From Hyphomicrobiales bacterium (GTDB lineage: Bacteria > Pseudomonadota > Alphaproteobacteria > Rhizobiales > Beijerinckiaceae), in the NCBI GenBank assembly GCA_026400555.1, contig JAPLOW010000065.1:1-57679 (forward strand): a DNA stretch of 57,679 bases. Reading direction: 5' to 3'. This document shows positions 25,237-34,932 of this stretch, piece by piece. The position numbers were made by a program, and so were the translations under genes. The notes beneath the pieces were generated by a model that saw only the letters and a list, made by a program, of their open reading frames with translations, was not told where the DNA came from and did no database searches. Positions within the stretch are counted from its first letter, which is position 1. The number at the start of each line of letters is the position of its first letter.

Positions 25237-26025
25237 ATGAAGCGCTTGTTGATCCTGCCACTGCTCCTGCTCCTCGGCGCGGCGGATGTGGCCATGGCCC
25301 AGGCGATCCCGGCGCCGCCGCGCAGGCCCGCTGAGCTGGGCAGCAGCGCCGAACCCTCCGCTCCGGCCGCTTCCCCGGCCGCAAGCACGGGGCCGATGCG
25401 ACTGCAGACGGACAGGCCGGTTCCCATGCCGCCGGGAGTCAGTGCCGCACCGACCCGCGCGCCGGCGTCCCCCGGGACTCTCAACGACCAAGAGGCGCTT
25501 GAAAAGGTCAACGCCTACATGAATTCATTCCGGACGCTGATCGCCGATTTTGTCCAGATCGGCGCGGACGGCCGCAAGTTCACTGGCAAGCTCTACATCC
25601 AGCGCCCGGGCCGCATGCGCTTTGAATACCGCCCGCCCGCCACGATCGAGGTCATTTCCGATGGAACAACCGTGGCCGTGCGCGACAAGCGCCTCGGCAC
25701 GCAGGATCCCTACCTGATCGGGCAGACGCCGCTGAAATTCCTCCTGAAGGAGCAGATCGACCTCAAGCGCGACGTGAAGGTCACGCGCATCAGTTCGACG
25801 CCGGACATGATCAGCGTGACTGTCGAGGACACAGCAACCCTCGGCGGCACCTCGCGCATCACCTTGCAGTTCGATCCCACGGCGAATGTGCTGAAGCAAT
25901 GGATGATCGTGGACCCGCAGGGCTATGAAACCGCCGTTCAGGTCGCCAACCTCGATACGACCCAGCGCCCTGACCCGGCCCTGTTCAGGATCAATCTCGA
26001 GCGCGTGCTGGACACCCGCAATTGA
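25237..26025 (+). CDS. lolA: Outer-membrane lipoprotein carrier protein LolA
   Basis: 262 residues from the ATG at 25237, behind GGAAGG. A signal peptide (K-R-L-L-I-L-P-L-L-L-L-L-G, cleavage near A-M-A-Q) is followed by a proline/alanine-rich segment of about 70 residues that is longer than in enterobacterial LolA. The LolA domain then starts around residue 90 (Y-M-N-S-F-R-T-L-I-A-D-F-V-Q) and shows G-K-L-Y-I-Q-R-P-G-R-M-R-F-E-Y and the later V-R-D-K-R-L-G-T-Q-D-P-Y strand. LolA ferries lipoproteins from LolCDE to the outer membrane. ftsK-lolA is a widely conserved pair. Confidence 0.93.
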   Translation: MKRLLILPLLLLLGAADVAMAQAIPAPPRRPAELGSSAEPSAPAASPAASTGPMRLQTDRPVPMPPGVSAAPTRAPASPGTLNDQEALEKVNAYMNSFRTLIADFVQIGADGRKFTGKLYIQRPGRMRFEYRPPATIEVISDGTTVAVRDKRLGTQDPYLIGQTPLKFLLKEQIDLKRDVKVTRISSTPDMISVTVEDTATLGGTSRITLQFDPTANVLKQWMIVDPQGYETAVQVANLDTTQRPDPALFRINLERVLDTRN

Positions 26026-26295
26026 TGCGCCCGCCCCGGAAGCAGTTTCAGTGACGAAGCAAGGGAGCAAAACCTCGAATGGGTGCTTGAATCGGTTTGA
26101 CCGCGCCACATCTGTTGGGCGGGGATCCCTGTTCGCTCTGTCCGACCTCCCCCGTCTCGGCCCGAGCCTCAGCCCCGCCGCAGGAGTCCCACTCCTTGCG
26201 GCCGCGCGTCCCATGCGCAGGCGCCCAACCTCCCCCCGGGGTTGGGCGCTGTCGTATTCCTGATCCTGTTCACGCCCGGACGCTGACGCCTGACC
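26026..26295 (+). other. Intergenic region with two strong hairpins, no gene recognised
   Basis: 270 bases between lolA and xth. Two hairpins stand out: AGGAGT-CCC-ACTCCT (inside a longer GC-rich stem, near 26182-26200) and GCGCCCAACC / GGTTGGGCGC at 26221-26249 with a C-rich loop. Neither has a T-run. The loop TCCCCCC and the CTCC motif could face ribosome-binding sites, so a small RNA is possible, but no promoter or terminator is convincing. They may simply be the lolA 3' end and the xth leader. Confidence 0.35.
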
Positions 26296-27111
26296 ATGAA
26301 CCTTGCCATCACCACCTGGAACATCAACTCGGTCCGTCTTCGCTTTCCGATCGTGAAGGACTTCCTGGAGGCGGAACGGCCGGACATCCTGTGCCTGCAG
26401 GAGACAAAGACGCCCGATGACAGGTTTCCCGCCAACGACTTCAAGGCCCTCGGCTACCTCCATCAGGCCTTTGTCGGGAACAAGGGATATAACGGCGTGG
26501 CGGTCCTGTCGCGCCTGCCCTTCACCGCGCGCGACGCAATGCAGATGTGCGGACGGGCGGATGCGCGGCACCAGTCGGTCACGCTTGCGCCAGACGCCCG
26601 CAAGGCCGCCGGGATCACGATCCACAATTTCTATGTACCGGCCGGCGGCGACGAGCCAGATCCGGTCGTGAACGACAAGTTTGCGCACAAACTCGCATTT
26701 CTCGCCGACATGGATCGCTGGTGCGGGAGCATGACGCCGACATCGCGCCCCGCCATTCTTGTCGGCGATCTCAACATTGCGCCCTATGAGACCGATGTCT
26801 GGAACCACAAGCAACTGCTCGGCGTGGTCAGCCATACGCCGATCGAGACGCAGACACTTGAGAAGCTGCGCGCCGATCATGGCTGGATCGACGCCATCCG
26901 GACGCACAGGCCGGAGCCGGAGCGGGTGTATACATGGTGGAGCTACCGTGCCCAGGACTGGAAGGCCGCTGACCGCGGCCGCAGGCTCGATCATGTCTGG
27001 CTTTCGCCGGATCTCGGACCGAAGCTGCAGATGACCAGCATCCACAAACAGGCGCGTGGCTGGGACCGGCCGTCCGACCATGTGCCCGTGACGGTCAGGC
27101 TGGCTCTCTGA
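26296..27111 (+). CDS. xthA: Exodeoxyribonuclease III
   Basis: 271 residues. The endonuclease/exonuclease/phosphatase fold is shown by the W-N-I-N-S-V-R-x-R (8-16), the metal-binding L-Q-E-T-K (34-38), G-x-N-G-V-A-V-L-S, the central V-G-D-L-N-I-A-P (about 154-161) and the terminal W-D-R-P-S-D-H-V-P-V. It repairs abasic sites and 3' blocked ends. It lies in the conserved order ftsK-lolA-xth, and converges with the cyclic-nucleotide-binding gene eight bases away. Confidence 0.95.
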   Translation: MNLAITTWNINSVRLRFPIVKDFLEAERPDILCLQETKTPDDRFPANDFKALGYLHQAFVGNKGYNGVAVLSRLPFTARDAMQMCGRADARHQSVTLAPDARKAAGITIHNFYVPAGGDEPDPVVNDKFAHKLAFLADMDRWCGSMTPTSRPAILVGDLNIAPYETDVWNHKQLLGVVSHTPIETQTLEKLRADHGWIDAIRTHRPEPERVYTWWSYRAQDWKAADRGRRLDHVWLSPDLGPKLQMTSIHKQARGWDRPSDHVPVTVRLAL

Positions 27112-27119
27112 CGGGCGGA

Positions 27120-27581
27120 TCAGCCGTCGATGGCGATGATCCGTTCCCGCACCGCGTACAATTGCCCCGACATCTGGTGCATCCGCTGCGACAGCGCCTG
27201 ATGCATGAGGGCGGCCGCCTCGGGGAACTCGCCGAGAACCCGGGCCATCACCGGACGGCTGATGCGTAGGGCGGCGGTCGTTTCACGCGCAACCGCCGTG
27301 GCGGGACGCTGGACCTGGGCGAACAGGGCGGTTTCGCCGAGCAGATGCCCGGTTGTCGCCACTTCCATCGCCGGTGAGCCGTCATCGCGCGGATCAAGCG
27401 CAACCGCCCCGGACATGATGATGTAGCCGCAATCGGCAACCTCGCCTTGGCGGAACAGGATGTCGCCCGCCCGCAGCAGACGCGTTTCCGCGGCAAAAGC
27501 CACCAGGCGCAGCGCCTCGCGCGGCATCAGGCCGAGCAGCGGCTGGCGCGCGAGCAGGTCCATGTCGTCATCAAGCGCCAT
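27120..27581 (-). CDS. Cyclic-nucleotide-binding (CAP-ED) domain protein without an output domain
   Basis: 153 residues, essentially one Crp-like sensor domain. Visible are L-R-A-G-D-I-L-F-R-Q-G-E at about 36-47, the phosphate-binding-cassette region G-H-L-L-G-E-T-A-L-F near 78-87, and the R-P-A-T-A-V-A-R segment. The residues after it form only the short C-helix, with no helix-turn-helix or kinase domain. The G-E-x-A-L part suggests a nucleotide-binding pocket, but ligand binding is unproven. It is next to and on the same strand as the response regulator (33-base gap), so it may modulate the same pathway. Confidence 0.88.
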   Translation of the reverse strand: MALDDDMDLLARQPLLGLMPREALRLVAFAAETRLLRAGDILFRQGEVADCGYIIMSGAVALDPRDDGSPAMEVATTGHLLGETALFAQVQRPATAVARETTAALRISRPVMARVLGEFPEAAALMHQALSQRMHQMSGQLYAVRERIIAIDG

Positions 27582-27614
27582 CGCGGCCTTCCATGCATGA
27601 CGAGGAAGCAGCCA

Positions 27615-28301
27615 TCACGGTTCGAGCCTGTAGCCGCCCGGATCGGTCATCAGGATCGTTGCACGGCCTGAATCGGGCTCGATCTTCTGGCGCAGCCGGT
27701 AGATATGGGTCTCGAGCGTGTGCGTCGTCACGGCAGCGTTGTAGCCCCAGACCTCCTGGAGGAGGACGTCGCGCGGCACCGGCTTGCGCCCTGCGCGATA
27801 CAGGAACCGCAGGATAGCGGTTTCCTTTTCGGTCAGCTTCAGCTTCGAGCCCTTGGCGGCGATCAGAAGCTTGGAGCCGGGATGGAACGTGTAGGGCCCG
27901 ATCTGGAACACGGCGTCCTCGCTCGCCTCATGCTGCCGCAGATGCGCGCGGATGCGCGCCAGCAGCACGGCGAAGCGGAATGGCTTGACCACATAGTCAT
28001 TGGCGCCGGCTTCAAGGCCCAAGACCGTGTCGGCGTCGGAACCCTGCGCCGTCAGCATGATGATCGGGCTCTTGAAGCCGCCGCGGCGCATCTGCTTGAC
28101 AGCGTCGCGGCCGTCCATGTCGGGCAGTCCCACATCCATGACGACAAGGTCAATGCGTTCGGTCTTCGCCAGTTTGATCGCGGCCTGGGCATTGGCCGCT
28201 TGCAGGACGCCGAACTCCTCATACTGACTGAGCTGATCGACGAGCGTCTCACGCAGCGTGTCTTCGTCATCGACGAGCAGAAGCTTGTAGGTCTGGGACA
28301 T
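27615..28301 (-). CDS. OmpR-family response regulator
   Basis: 228 residues from the ATG at 28301. The receiver domain has acidic pocket D11/D12, phospho-acceptor D56 (V-V-M-D-V-G-L-P-D), threonine in M-L-T-A and K106 (Y-V-V-K-P-F). The C-terminal winged helix shows L-T-E-K-E-T-A-I-L-R-F-L-Y and the highly conserved E-V-W-G-Y-N-A-A-V-T-T-H-T-L-E-T-H-I-Y-R-L-R-Q-K. This subgroup is conserved in Rhizobiales next to xth, usually without an adjacent histidine kinase; none is here. The target genes are unknown. It is divergent from the YkuD gene, which may be regulated by it. Confidence 0.92.
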   Translation of the reverse strand: MSQTYKLLLVDDEDTLRETLVDQLSQYEEFGVLQAANAQAAIKLAKTERIDLVVMDVGLPDMDGRDAVKQMRRGGFKSPIIMLTAQGSDADTVLGLEAGANDYVVKPFRFAVLLARIRAHLRQHEASEDAVFQIGPYTFHPGSKLLIAAKGSKLKLTEKETAILRFLYRAGRKPVPRDVLLQEVWGYNAAVTTHTLETHIYRLRQKIEPDSGRATILMTDPGGYRLEP

Positions 28302-28380
28302 GTGGTGCAAAAACCGGTTGGGATTCCGTGAAACGTCAGCCGCAGCACGATAGAGTGTTTGTGCTGAAAGGTGAAATCGA

Positions 28381-28953
28381 TTGCAAGTTGGCCCTCGCTC
28401 ACGTTGCAGACAGCCAGAATGCGCGTCGCGCGGCCGACGTCTCGGCGCGCTCCGCGTCGTGCCGTCCGTGCGGGACCGCTCGCGCGGTTTTCTGGTCGCG
28501 GGGCAGAGCCTGTTTGCCTGCGCACTCGGCCGCTCCGGCATCATCGTGGACAAGCGTGAAGGCGATGGCGGCACGCCCCGCGCTGCGCTGCCCCTCCGGC
28601 GGCTCTTTCTGCGACCGGGCAAGGGACCGAGGCCCCGCAGCCTGCTCAAGGCCCGGCTGATGACGCGCTCCGACGCCTGGTGCGACGATCTGCACGACCG
28701 GCGCTACAACCGGTTGATCAGCCGGCCGCCCGGCAAGGCGCAAGAGCGTCTCTGGCGCCAGGATCATCTCTACGACATCATCGTCGAACTGGGCTGGAAC
28801 GACCAACCTGTACGGCGCGGACGGGGCAGCGCCATATTCTGGCATCTGGCCCGCGCCGGCCTGACGCCCACAGCCGGCTGCATCGCGACGCCGCGGGACG
28901 TCTTCTTCAAGGTCCTGCCGCGTCTGTCGAAGCGTGCCGTCATCAGGCTGTGA
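28381..28953 (+). CDS. YkuD-type L,D-transpeptidase-family protein
   Basis: 190 residues from a TTG at 28381, chosen for AAAGGTG seven bases upstream; a GTG at 28459 would begin closer to the conserved region. The conserved core starts with C-A-L-G-R-S-G-I-x-x-x-K-R-E-G-D-G-x-T-P and ends with the catalytic block G-S-A-I-F-W-H-L-A-R-x-x-x-x-P-T-A-G-C-I-A-T, including the expected histidine and cysteine. Family members cross-link peptidoglycan or attach outer-membrane proteins, but this branch has no obvious signal peptide, so its location is doubtful. It is divergent from the response regulator. Confidence 0.82.
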   Translation: MQVGPRSRCRQPECASRGRRLGALRVVPSVRDRSRGFLVAGQSLFACALGRSGIIVDKREGDGGTPRAALPLRRLFLRPGKGPRPRSLLKARLMTRSDAWCDDLHDRRYNRLISRPPGKAQERLWRQDHLYDIIVELGWNDQPVRRGRGSAIFWHLARAGLTPTAGCIATPRDVFFKVLPRLSKRAVIRL

Positions 28954-28962
28954 CAGGGCGCG

Positions 28963-29625
28963 TCAGGCGCGCTGCCCGAAGATGGCGCTGCCGATCCGGA
29001 CATGGGTCGCACCAAGCTGGATCGCGGCGGCAAAGTCGGCGCTCATGCCCATCGACAGGATCTTGAGGCCATGCCTGCGCGCGATCTGCCCCAGAAAGGC
29101 AAAATGTGGCGAAGGCGGCTGGTCAGCAGGAGGGATGCACATCAGTCCGGCAATGGCGAGGCCATGCCGCTCGCGGCACATGCCAAGGAAGGCGTCGGCA
29201 TCACGCGGGCTGACGCCGCCCTTCTGCGGCTCGTCGCCCGTGTTGACCTGCACCAGAAGGACCGGGCTGCGCCCCTGCCGCGCGATTTCCTTCGCGAGCT
29301 CTTTGGCGAGGCTCTCGCGGTCGAGCGTCTCGATCACATCAAACAGCTCGACGGCGTCGCGCGCCTTGTTCGACTGCAGCGGCCCGATCATGTGCAGCAC
29401 GACATCGCCATAGGAGGCCCGCAACCCGGGCCATTTGGCCCGGGCCTCCTGCACGTAGTTTTCGCCGAAACGCCGGTGGCCAGCTTCCAGCACCGGCGTG
29501 ATGGCGGCGGCATCGAACAGCTTGGAGACGGCCACAAGCGCGACATCTCCGGCGGCGCGGTCGGCATCGCGAGCGGCGCGGGCAACCATCTCCCTCACGT
29601 CGTTGAAACGCTTGATCACGCCCAT
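28963..29625 (-). CDS. YggS-family PLP homeostasis protein
   Basis: 220 residues. The PLP lysine is K35 in A-V-S-K; F-G-E-N-Y-V-Q-E, W-P-x-L, the H-M-I-G-P-L-Q-S-N-K block and the late M-G-M-S-A-D-F-A-A-A-I-Q-L-G-A-T-H-V-R-I-G family end are all present. YggS/PLPBP binds PLP without known catalysis and buffers vitamin B6 in the cytosol. It converges with the YkuD gene and diverges from leuS. Confidence 0.95.
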   Translation of the reverse strand: MGVIKRFNDVREMVARAARDADRAAGDVALVAVSKLFDAAAITPVLEAGHRRFGENYVQEARAKWPGLRASYGDVVLHMIGPLQSNKARDAVELFDVIETLDRESLAKELAKEIARQGRSPVLLVQVNTGDEPQKGGVSPRDADAFLGMCRERHGLAIAGLMCIPPADQPPSPHFAFLGQIARRHGLKILSMGMSADFAAAIQLGATHVRIGSAIFGQRA

Positions 29626-29788
29626 GATGCCCTCAAATTGCTGTCAGGACCGGCAAACCGGCCCAACGCCGTTGACCACCGGAACATGATCGTGTCCTAG
29701 TCGTTTCGGCACTGTGCATGCAACACGCGTTTGCGCGACGGCGGACTGTGCCCACGCGATCCCCGGATGGCCGCCCCGCAGCGACAGA

Positions 29789-32437
29789 ATGACCGATATG
29801 AGCACTGAACGTTACAACCCCAAGGATGTCGAACCGCGCTGGCGCAAGGCCTGGGATGAGCGGTCGCTGTACCGCACCGAGAACGACAACCCGCGCCCGA
29901 AATACTACGTGCTCGAGATGTTCCCCTACCCGTCGGGCCGCATCCATATGGGCCATGTCCGCAACTACACGCTCGGGGACGTGGTCGCACGCTACAAGCG
30001 GGCCAAGGGCTTCAACGTGCTGCACCCGATTGGATGGGACGCGTTCGGCCTGCCGGCGGAAAATGCTGCACGCGACAACAGGGTCAATCCACGCGAATGG
30101 ACCTATGCCAACATCGCGACGATGAAGGCGCAATTGCTGAACATGGGCCTGTCATGGGACTGGTCGCGCGAGATCGCCACCTGCGATCCCTCTTACTACA
30201 AACACCAGCAGGCGCTGTTCCTCGATTTCTGGCAGGCCGGGCTGGTGGAGCGCAAATCGGCCAAAGTGAATTGGGACCCGGTCGACATGACGGTGCTCGC
30301 CAATGAGCAGGTCATCGATGGACGGGGTTGGCGCTCGGGTGCCGTGGTCGAGCAGCGCGATCTGACCCAGTGGTTCCTGAAGATCACCAACTACGCCCAG
30401 GAGCTGCTGGATGGCCTCGACAGCCTCGAGCACTGGCCGGACAAGGTCAAGTTGATGCAGCGCAACTGGATCGGGCGCTCGGAGGGCTTGCAGTTGCGCT
30501 GGGCTCTCGCGGCCGGGACGGCGCCATCGGGCTTCAGCGAACTCGAAATCTATACCACCCGGCCCGACACCCTGTTCGGCGCCTCGTTCATGGCAATCGC
30601 CCCCGATCACCCGCTGGCGAAGGCAGCAGCGGACTCGGATCCCGCCCTGGCTGAATTCTGCGACATGTGCCGCCGCATGGGAACATCGGCCGCCGAGATC
30701 GAAACGGCGGAAAAACTCGGATACGACACCCGGATAAGGGCCGTTCATCCGCTCGACCCGACATGGTCGCTGCCGGTCTACGTGGCGAACTTCATCCTGA
30801 TGGATTACGGCACCGGCGCGATTTTTGGTTGCCCCTCCGGCGACCAGCGCGACTTCGACTTTGCCCGCAAGTACGACCTGCCGATCATTCCGGTCGTCAT
30901 GCCGGCCGGCGCCGATGCCCGCACATTCTCGGTCGAGAACGGACCTTATGTCGATGACGGCGTGATGATCAACTCGCGCTTTCTGGACGGCATGACCACG
31001 GCGGACGCATTCGATGCGGTGGCGGAGCGGCTGGAAGCATTGCAACTTGCTGGCCGGCCCGCCGGCCAGCGCAAGGTCAACTTCCGCCTGCGCGACTGGC
31101 TGATTTCACGCCAACGCTTCTGGGGTTGCCCGATTCCGGTGATTCACTGCGACGATTGCGGTGCCGTCCCGGTTGGCCGGGCAAGCCTTCCTGTTGTGCT
31201 GCCCGATGATGTCAGCTTCGACAGGCCGGGCAATCCGCTTGATCATCACCCGACATGGAAGCATTGCGCCTGCCCGTCCTGCGGCAAGCCGGCGCGACGC
31301 GAAACTGACACCATGGACACGTTCGGTGATTCGTCCTGGTACTTTGCCCGCTTCACCGATCCGGACAATGCTCAGGCGCCGACAACCCTGTCGGCGGTCG
31401 ACGGACCCACGGGCTGGCTCCCGGTCCGCCAGTACATCGGCGGTGTCGAGCATGCGATCCTACACCTGCTCTACTCCCGCTTCTTCACGCGCGCGATGAA
31501 GCTGACCGGCCATCTCAACACGGTCGAAGAACCGTTCGAGGGCCTGTTCACGCAAGGAATGGTGGTTCACGAGACCTACCGTGATAGCGCAGGCGTCTAT
31601 GTCTTCCCAGCCGATGTCCGGATCGACAGCGACGGGACCACGCGACGCGCCGTCCATCTCGAAACCGGGGCCGAGATCGAGATTGGCCCGATCGAGAAGA
31701 TGTCGAAGTCGAAGAAGAACGTCGTCGACCCAGATGAGATCATCGCCTCCTACGGCGCCGACACGGCGCGCTGGTTTGTCTTGTCGGATTCACCGCCTGA
31801 CCGCGACGTCATCTGGTCGGAAGAGGGCGTGCAGGGGGCGTCACGTTTCGTCCACCGCCTCTGGCGGCTCACCAACGAAATCCAGGCCCTGGCTGGGCCA
31901 GCCCGTGCAAAGCCGGGCGTTTTCGGCGATGAGGCCGTGGCCTTGCGCCGCGCCACCCACAAGGCGCTGCATGCCGTCGAAACAGATCTCGAGAAACTCG
32001 CCTTCAACCGCTGCGTGGCGCACATCTACAGTCTCGCCAACCAGATTTCGAAGGCGATCGACCAGATGACGACGGACAACCCGGACGCCGACATGGCCTT
32101 CGCCTTGCGCGAGGCGGGAGGATTTCTGGTTCAGATGGTGTCGCCGATGATGCCGCACCTTGGCGAGGAATGCTGGCGCGCCCTTGGCTGCGGAGGCTTT
32201 GTGGCCGAAGCTCCCTGGCCTGTTGCCGATCCCACGCTCCTCGTCGATGACACGATCCTGTTGCCGGTCCAGGTTAACGGACGCAAACGCGACGAGGTCC
32301 TGGTTCAGGCCGATGCGGATGCTGCCTCGATTGAGGCGACAGTCCGCTCGCTTGCTAGCGTGATTCGGGCTATGGAGGGCCGGCAGATCAAGAAAGTCAT
32401 CGTGGTGCCACGGAGGATCGTCAATGTCGTCGGATGA
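29789..32437 (+). CDS. leuS: Leucyl-tRNA synthetase
   Basis: 882 residues from the ATG at 29789 (a second ATG at 29798 is equally possible). Class I signatures: the HIGH-type motif in [11 protein letters not shown] and the KMSKS loop E-K-M-S-K-S-K-K-N. The editing (CP1) domain with T-T-R-P-D-T-L-F-G lies between, and a C-terminal domain with V-Q-V-N-G-K/R-x-R-D closes the protein. It charges tRNA-Leu. Its last 14 bases overlap the start of lptE, and holA follows, so the three form an operon, the usual leuS-lptE-holA order. Confidence 0.98.
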   Translation: MTDMSTERYNPKDVEPRWRKAWDERSLYRTENDNPRPKYYVLEMFPYPSGRIHMGHVRNYTLGDVVARYKRAKGFNVLHPIGWDAFGLPAENAARDNRVNPREWTYANIATMKAQLLNMGLSWDWSREIATCDPSYYKHQQALFLDFWQAGLVERKSAKVNWDPVDMTVLANEQVIDGRGWRSGAVVEQRDLTQWFLKITNYAQELLDGLDSLEHWPDKVKLMQRNWIGRSEGLQLRWALAAGTAPSGFSELEIYTTRPDTLFGASFMAIAPDHPLAKAAADSDPALAEFCDMCRRMGTSAAEIETAEKLGYDTRIRAVHPLDPTWSLPVYVANFILMDYGTGAIFGCPSGDQRDFDFARKYDLPIIPVVMPAGADARTFSVENGPYVDDGVMINSRFLDGMTTADAFDAVAERLEALQLAGRPAGQRKVNFRLRDWLISRQRFWGCPIPVIHCDDCGAVPVGRASLPVVLPDDVSFDRPGNPLDHHPTWKHCACPSCGKPARRETDTMDTFGDSSWYFARFTDPDNAQAPTTLSAVDGPTGWLPVRQYIGGVEHAILHLLYSRFFTRAMKLTGHLNTVEEPFEGLFTQGMVVHETYRDSAGVYVFPADVRIDSDGTTRRAVHLETGAEIEIGPIEKMSKSKKNVVDPDEIIASYGADTARWFVLSDSPPDRDVIWSEEGVQGASRFVHRLWRLTNEIQALAGPARAKPGVFGDEAVALRRATHKALHAVETDLEKLAFNRCVAHIYSLANQISKAIDQMTTDNPDADMAFALREAGGFLVQMVSPMMPHLGEECWRALGCGGFVAEAPWPVADPTLLVDDTILLPVQVNGRKRDEVLVQADADAASIEATVRSLASVIRAMEGRQIKKVIVVPRRIVNVVG

Positions 32438-32969
32438 AGCCATCGCCGGTCGGCGGGTATCCCTCCGCGCGTTTGCGGCCGTCGCCGCAGCGCTGGCTCT
32501 GTCGGGATGTATCCGGCCCCTCTACAGCGACACGACCATGTCGACACAAGGCGCCAGCATCCGGTCCACATTGGCCGCGATAGACGTCCCGATGATTCCG
32601 GACGGGCTGGGCCACACCATGCGCAATGAACTGGTCTACCTGCTCGAAGGTCGCAATGCCCAGACGCCCAAGCGCTACAAGCTGCTGATCGCCACCAACG
32701 AGAGCGTGGCAACCACCGTGGTCAACAGCGCCTTCCAGCGCGCCGACGCCGCCAGTGTGCAGGCCACCGCGAACTATCGCCTGCTCACCTCTGATGAGTC
32801 CCGTGTGATCCTGAATGGCAGCGTCACAGGTTTTGCGACCTACGAGCGCACGCCGCAGCGCTTTTCGAACCTGCGCGCGGCGCGCGACGCACAGCAGCGT
32901 GTTGCCCGCCATCTGGCCGAACAGATTCATCTGCAGCTGGCGACGCGCCTCGCGGCGGAACCTTCCTGA
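32424..32969 (+). CDS. lptE: LPS-assembly lipoprotein LptE
   Basis: 181 residues. After a short charged start comes a signal peptide with lipobox L-S-G-C (cysteine near residue 29), so the mature form is an outer-membrane lipoprotein. The following R-P-L-Y is typical of LptE, and the body is a small alpha/beta domain with low sequence conservation. LptE plugs the LptD barrel that inserts lipopolysaccharide. Position between leuS and holA is the strongest support. It overlaps leuS by 14 bases. Confidence 0.9.
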   Translation: MSSDEAIAGRRVSLRAFAAVAAALALSGCIRPLYSDTTMSTQGASIRSTLAAIDVPMIPDGLGHTMRNELVYLLEGRNAQTPKRYKLLIATNESVATTVVNSAFQRADAASVQATANYRLLTSDESRVILNGSVTGFATYERTPQRFSNLRAARDAQQRVARHLAEQIHLQLATRLAAEPS

Positions 32970-32975
32970 GCCGCG

Positions 32976-34001
32976 ATGGTTGCCGTCAAGGCTCACGAGG
33001 CGGACCGCGCACTCCGTTCGCTCGGCAGGGATACCCGCGTGGTCCTGATCTACGGCCCGGATCACGGTCTTGTCAGTGAGCGAGCCGAGACGCTGGCCAG
33101 GCAGCATGTCGCAGGCGGCTCTGATCCGTTCCAACTGGTCCGGCTTGACGGGTCGGACGTCGCCGCCGACCCGATGAGGCTGGTGGACGAAGCCAACACG
33201 ATCGGGCTGTTCGGCGGCCAACGCGCCATCCGGGTTTCATCAACCTCCCGATCGCTCGCTGCTGCCGTCGAACCGCTGCTCGCGACGCCGCCCGTTGATG
33301 CGCTGATCGTGCTCGAGGGCGGCGATCTGGCGCGCAACCACGCTCTCCGGGTAATGGTGGAGCGGGCGAAGGCCGGGCTTGCAGTGCCGTGCTATGCCGA
33401 CACAGGACGCACACTTGACGCACTGATTGATCCGATCTTGCAGGATTATGGCATAGAAATCGAGAAGGACGCGAGAACATTGCTTCTGTCGCGGCTTGGC
33501 GCAGATCGGCAGCTGTCCCGCCGCGAGATTGAGAAGCTGGCCGCCTATGGCATGGGTAAGGCGCGTATCGACGTCCGCGACGTCGATATGATCGTCGGCG
33601 ATGCCGCAGCGCGTGATGTCGACGATGTGGTGGACGGGTTGTTCACCGGGTCATTGGAGCAGATGGATCACTCGTTGAAGCGTCTGACGCTGGCCGGCGA
33701 GGACCCTGTGGTGCTCCTCGGATTTGTGACGCGCCACGGTCTCGCCCTGCTGGCCGCGCGGCGCAGTCTGGAGCAGGATCGCATGCCCTTGGCCGAGGTT
33801 GTGGCCGCGATGCGCGGCCTATCGTTCGCGCGAAAGCCGGCGATCGAAAGTGCCCTCGGACGATGGACGGTCCAGAGCCTGGTCAGGGCTCTGGGAACGC
33901 TCCACAGCGCCATGGCCCAGGCCAGGCGGCACCCGGCGCTGTCGGAAGAACTAACGGCGCGCGCCTTGTGGAACCTTACCAGGGCCGGCGCCCGGGAATG
34001 A
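32976..34001 (+). CDS. holA: DNA polymerase III delta subunit
   Basis: 341 residues, the normal length. The N-terminal AAA-like part shows V-L-I-Y-G-P-D-x-G-L-V-S-E-R and the later L-I-x-L-E-G-G-D-L; the C-terminal collar helices follow, with D-x-x-x-V-D-G-L-F near the middle. Delta opens the sliding clamp as part of the clamp loader. It begins six bases after lptE and converges with parB four bases after its stop. Confidence 0.94.
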   Translation: MVAVKAHEADRALRSLGRDTRVVLIYGPDHGLVSERAETLARQHVAGGSDPFQLVRLDGSDVAADPMRLVDEANTIGLFGGQRAIRVSSTSRSLAAAVEPLLATPPVDALIVLEGGDLARNHALRVMVERAKAGLAVPCYADTGRTLDALIDPILQDYGIEIEKDARTLLLSRLGADRQLSRREIEKLAAYGMGKARIDVRDVDMIVGDAAARDVDDVVDGLFTGSLEQMDHSLKRLTLAGEDPVVLLGFVTRHGLALLAARRSLEQDRMPLAEVVAAMRGLSFARKPAIESALGRWTVQSLVRALGTLHSAMAQARRHPALSEELTARALWNLTRAGARE

Positions 34002-34005
34002 GCCG

Positions 34006-34881
34006 TCAGCTCTTGAGCCGGCGGCACACGCCCTCGAGTTGCTCAAGCGTCCTGTAGCGGATCGTGAGTTGCCCGCCGCCATGGCCCTTGTGCGCGATGT
34101 CCACCTTGAGGCCAAGTACATCCTCCAGCGCCTGCTCGAGCGCTCGCGTGTCGGGATCCTTCGCGGCTTTCGCCCTGGACGCGGTGTCTGCCCTGCCGGC
34201 AGGCTCCTGCGCGAGGCGCTCGACATCCCGCACTGTGAGGCCTTCTGCAACGACCTTGCGTGCCACAGCCTCAGGATCGGATACCGCCAGCAGAGCGCGC
34301 GCATGGCCGGCGGATAACTGACCCTCAGCGACCTGCTTGCGGACGCTGTCCGGAAGCTTCATCAGCCGCAATGTATTGGCGACGTGGCTGCGGCTTTTGC
34401 CGATCACCTTTGACAGGTCGAGTTGGGTGTAGCCGAACTCGCTCATCAGTTGTTCGTAGCCCTGCGCCTCGTCGAGCGCATTCAGGTCTGAACGCTGGAC
34501 GTTCTCGACAATCGCGATCTCAAGCGCATCTTTGTCGCTGGCTTCGACGAGAACGATCGGAGCCTCGTGCAGGCCCGCGCGCTGCGCGGCGCGCCAGCGA
34601 CGTTCCCCGGCAATGATCTCGAACACATCCACCAGACCCGGGACGGAACGAACCAGGATCGGTTGAATGATGCCCCGCTCCCGAATCGATTGGGCAAGAT
34701 CATCGAGTTCGCTGTCATCGAAGCTCTTGCGCGGATTGCGGGGATTTGGCCTGAGGAACTCGATCGGTGCGAGCCGTTGGCCCCGCGCGCGCTCGACCGC
34801 GCCCATCTCATCGCCCACATCCCCGATCAGGGCCGCCAGGCCGCGCCCCAGACGTGAACGTCCCGGTTCATCCGCCATCAT
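34006..34881 (-). CDS. parB: Chromosome-partitioning protein ParB
   Basis: 291 residues from the ATG at 34881, which has GGGAGAA just upstream; an in-frame ATG 15 bases earlier is less well placed. The N-terminus R-L-G-R-G-L-A-A-L-I-G (ParA-stimulating region) is followed by the CTP-binding region with N-P-R-N-P-R and G-E-R-R-W-R (92-97), then the helix-turn-helix that reads parS and a C-terminal dimerisation domain. ParB clamps load at parS and spread; two matching parS palindromes lie 1.5-3.5 kb away. It follows parA on the same strand after 51 bases. Confidence 0.97.
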   Translation of the reverse strand: MMADEPGRSRLGRGLAALIGDVGDEMGAVERARGQRLAPIEFLRPNPRNPRKSFDDSELDDLAQSIRERGIIQPILVRSVPGLVDVFEIIAGERRWRAAQRAGLHEAPIVLVEASDKDALEIAIVENVQRSDLNALDEAQGYEQLMSEFGYTQLDLSKVIGKSRSHVANTLRLMKLPDSVRKQVAEGQLSAGHARALLAVSDPEAVARKVVAEGLTVRDVERLAQEPAGRADTASRAKAAKDPDTRALEQALEDVLGLKVDIAHKGHGGGQLTIRYRTLEQLEGVCRRLKS

Positions 34882-34932
34882 GCTTCTCCCGCTCACGCTT
34901 CAACGCCATTGTCACATCCGCCACAGTCATCG

